Source of the DNA: Acidobacteriota bacterium
GTDB taxonomy: Bacteria; Acidobacteriota; Aminicenantia; Aminicenantales; Aminicenantaceae
Reading direction: 5' to 3'
DNA: 7,550 bases
Assembly: GCA_030609975.1 (NCBI GenBank)
Contig: JAUWSR010000184.1
Span: forward strand, 1-7,550
Shown: positions 6,412 to 7,550 of the stretch, one piece after another
Layout of the letters: the number at the start of each line of letters is the position of its first letter
Numbering within the stretch: the stretch's first letter is position 1
Notes under the pieces: model-generated
The model's input: only the letters and a program-made list of their open reading frames with translations
Database searches by the model: none
Told to the model about the DNA's origin: nothing
Translations under genes and position numbers: made by a program

Positions 6412-7137
6412 GGTTGTATCCTCCTGAACTACAAGTTGGTTAAAAATCTCTTCAAGACTGGGCAGTTTCATGAGATTGCGTAGATTCTCCACCGAATCAT
6501 CTGCAACAATACGGCCGTTATGAATGATGATAGCCCGTGAGCAGATCTTTTCAACGACTTCCAGGATATGGGATGAATACATGATGATCTTGCCGTCTTC
6601 AGCCAGCATCTTCAACAGATCTTTGATGACCAGGGAAGTGGTGACGTCTAAACCTGATAAGGGTTCATCCAACAATAGGACCTCCGGATCATGCAGCAGA
6701 GCGGACGCGATCAGGACCTTCTGGATCATGCCTTTGGAATAGGAGGAAATCGCCAGATCCATCTCAACGGACAGCTTAAAGAATTCCAGAAGCTGCTTAA
6801 TCCGGTTCTTCAGGATTTTCTCCGGGATCTGCCGCAGGCGTCCCACCATCAAGAGATAATCATACCCGCTTAAATGTGGGTAGATCTCAGCATTTTCCGG
6901 GACATAGCCGATACGCTTTTTATAGGCGTAAAGATCTTTTCGGATATTTTTCCCATCAAATAAGATCTTACCTTCCGTGGGTTCCAGCAAACCCGCAAGC
7001 ATTTTTATAGTGGTGGATTTCCCCGCACCGTTGGGGCCCAGGTAGCCCACGATCTCTGAAGGTTTGATCGTGAAGCTGACACGATTGACCGCAGGGATCA
7101 CCTGATATTTTTTGGTGACGTTATTTAATTCCAGCAT
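6373..7137 (-). CDS. ABC transporter ATP-binding protein (ABC-2 type family)
   Basis: Cytoplasmic ATPase of 254 residues, normal length for the ABC-2/NatA/CcmA-like group, which drives a separate membrane permease. Visible motifs are Walker A GPNGAGKST (34-42); the Q-loop region GYVPENAEIYPHLSG (77-91), with Glu81 where many ABC proteins have Gln, as is usual for this group; signature SYSKGMIQKV (132-141); Walker B EVLLLDEP (152-159); D-loop SGLD (161-164); and switch His190 in YSSH. All catalytic residues are present, so it should be active. The C-terminal region (about 215-254) has the usual SLEEIFNQLV. The ATG has a good GGGAGAGG site and lies 55 nt after the WD40 stop; the gap contains AT-rich TATAAA runs (7166-7154) but no clear -35. 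Oddly, no permease gene follows: a 27-residue membrane peptide takes that place, so partner and cargo are unknown. Confidence 0.96.
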   Translation of the reverse strand: MLELNNVTKKYQVIPAVNRVSFTIKPSEIVGYLGPNGAGKSTTIKMLAGLLEPTEGKILFDGKNIRKDLYAYKKRIGYVPENAEIYPHLSGYDYLLMVGRLRQIPEKILKNRIKQLLEFFKLSVEMDLAISSYSKGMIQKVLIASALLHDPEVLLLDEPLSGLDVTTSLVIKDLLKMLAEDGKIIMYSSHILEVVEKICSRAIIIHNGRIVADDSVENLRNLMKLPSLEEIFNQLVVQEDTTAQARGIIAAIRS

Positions 7138-7140
7138 AGT

Positions 7141-7148
7141 CCTCTCCC
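7141..7148 (-). promoter_or_regulatory. Shine-Dalgarno of the ABC ATPase
   Basis: GGGAGAGG on the minus strand; its GGGAG part ends 6 nt before the ATG at 7137. This supports the chosen start, which also gives the standard MLELNNVTKKY beginning of an ABC ATPase. Confidence 0.75.
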
Positions 7149-7192
7149 AAGTCTTTATATTTTATACAACCAGGGCAGAGATCTATTCCGGA

Positions 7193-7550
7193 TTATTCGA
7201 TATTGACTTCCCAAATGCGGCCGATTCCGTCTTCCCCGGCAAGTGCGATGTATTTTCCGTTGGGACTCACCGCGACAGCCCGCACAGCCACTCCGGAGGC
7301 ATGTTTGAGGTTCATCACCCGGCTGCCTTCACGGGCCTGCCAGATCACAGCCCGGCCATCTCCACCTGTCACGATATCTCGGCCGTTAGGGTGATAGGCC
7401 GCTGAATAAAAGGGCTGACCAGACAAGTTCTGCACCCGACTGCCATTGTTCGCATTCCAGACTCGGACGGTGTTATCCACGCTGGCAGTGACCAGTCGAT
7501 TTCCGCTTTTGCTATAATCGACCGTATAAACCGCGCGGCTGTGGCCCTGC
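7193..7550 (-). CDS. WD40 repeat protein, C-terminal part (5' end beyond window)
   Basis: The last 118 residues of a beta-propeller protein, ending with TAA at 7195-7193. The frame is open to the right edge, so the GTG at 7480 is an internal Val, not the start. Three WD units are visible: residues 2-42 (GH at 2-3, VDNTVRVW at 24-31), 43-81 (HPNG 53-56, VIW 68-70) and 82-118 (SPNGKYIALAGEDG, IW at 112-113). The first two end in nearly identical linkers, GSRVQNL (36-42) and GSRVMNL (75-81), suggesting recent blade duplication. Such propellers serve as protein-binding scaffolds; in bacteria they occur alone or fused to kinase, protease or caspase-like domains, and the missing N-terminus could hold one. 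Only a short tail follows the last blade, so the propeller closes the protein. Its link with the ABC ATPase is only by position and strand. Confidence 0.9.
   Translation of the reverse strand, partial: QGHSRAVYTVDYSKSGNRLVTASVDNTVRVWNANNGSRVQNLSGQPFYSAAYHPNGRDIVTGGDGRAVIWQAREGSRVMNLKHASGVAVRAVAVSPNGKYIALAGEDGIGRIWEVNIE

Overview
The window (roughly half G+C) looks like a piece of a Gram-negative-type bacterial chromosome. The evidence is two HAE1-type RND efflux pump subunits, which normally work across a double membrane, together with Shine-Dalgarno sites on most genes. No gene here fixes the phylum. The style (tandem RND genes, an ABC-2-type ATPase, a WD40 protein) is common in Bacteroidota/FCB-like and candidate-phylum genomes, but that placement is a guess. 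Every supported gene is on the minus strand, so transcription runs from high to low coordinates.

In transcription order: (1) 7550-7193, the C-terminal end of a WD40 beta-propeller protein whose start lies outside the window. (2) 7137-6373, a complete ABC transporter ATPase starting 55 nt after the WD40 stop. (3) 6338-6255, a 27-residue single-membrane-helix peptide with a very good ribosome binding site, starting 34 nt after the ATPase stop, where a permease gene would be expected. (4) 6254-5953, about 300 nt with no convincing gene, holding inverted repeats and a possible promoter. (5) 5952-2680, a complete 1090-residue RND transporter. (6) 2683-1, a second RND transporter overlapping the first by ATGA and running off the left edge after 894 residues. 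I read the second RND gene through to the edge as one unbroken frame.

The WD40, ATPase and small-peptide genes could be one operon; the two RND genes are almost certainly a second, translationally coupled unit. The two RND subunits probably form a hetero-trimeric inner-membrane pump in the manner of MdtB/MdtC. The periplasmic adaptor and outer-membrane channel such a pump needs are not in the window and may lie beyond the left edge. No transposon, CRISPR array, tRNA or rRNA was seen. The points most worth checking are the small membrane peptide in the permease slot, an extra hydrophobic insert in the cytoplasmic loop of the first RND subunit, and the absence in the second subunit of the aromatic/glycine loop that AcrB uses as its switch loop.
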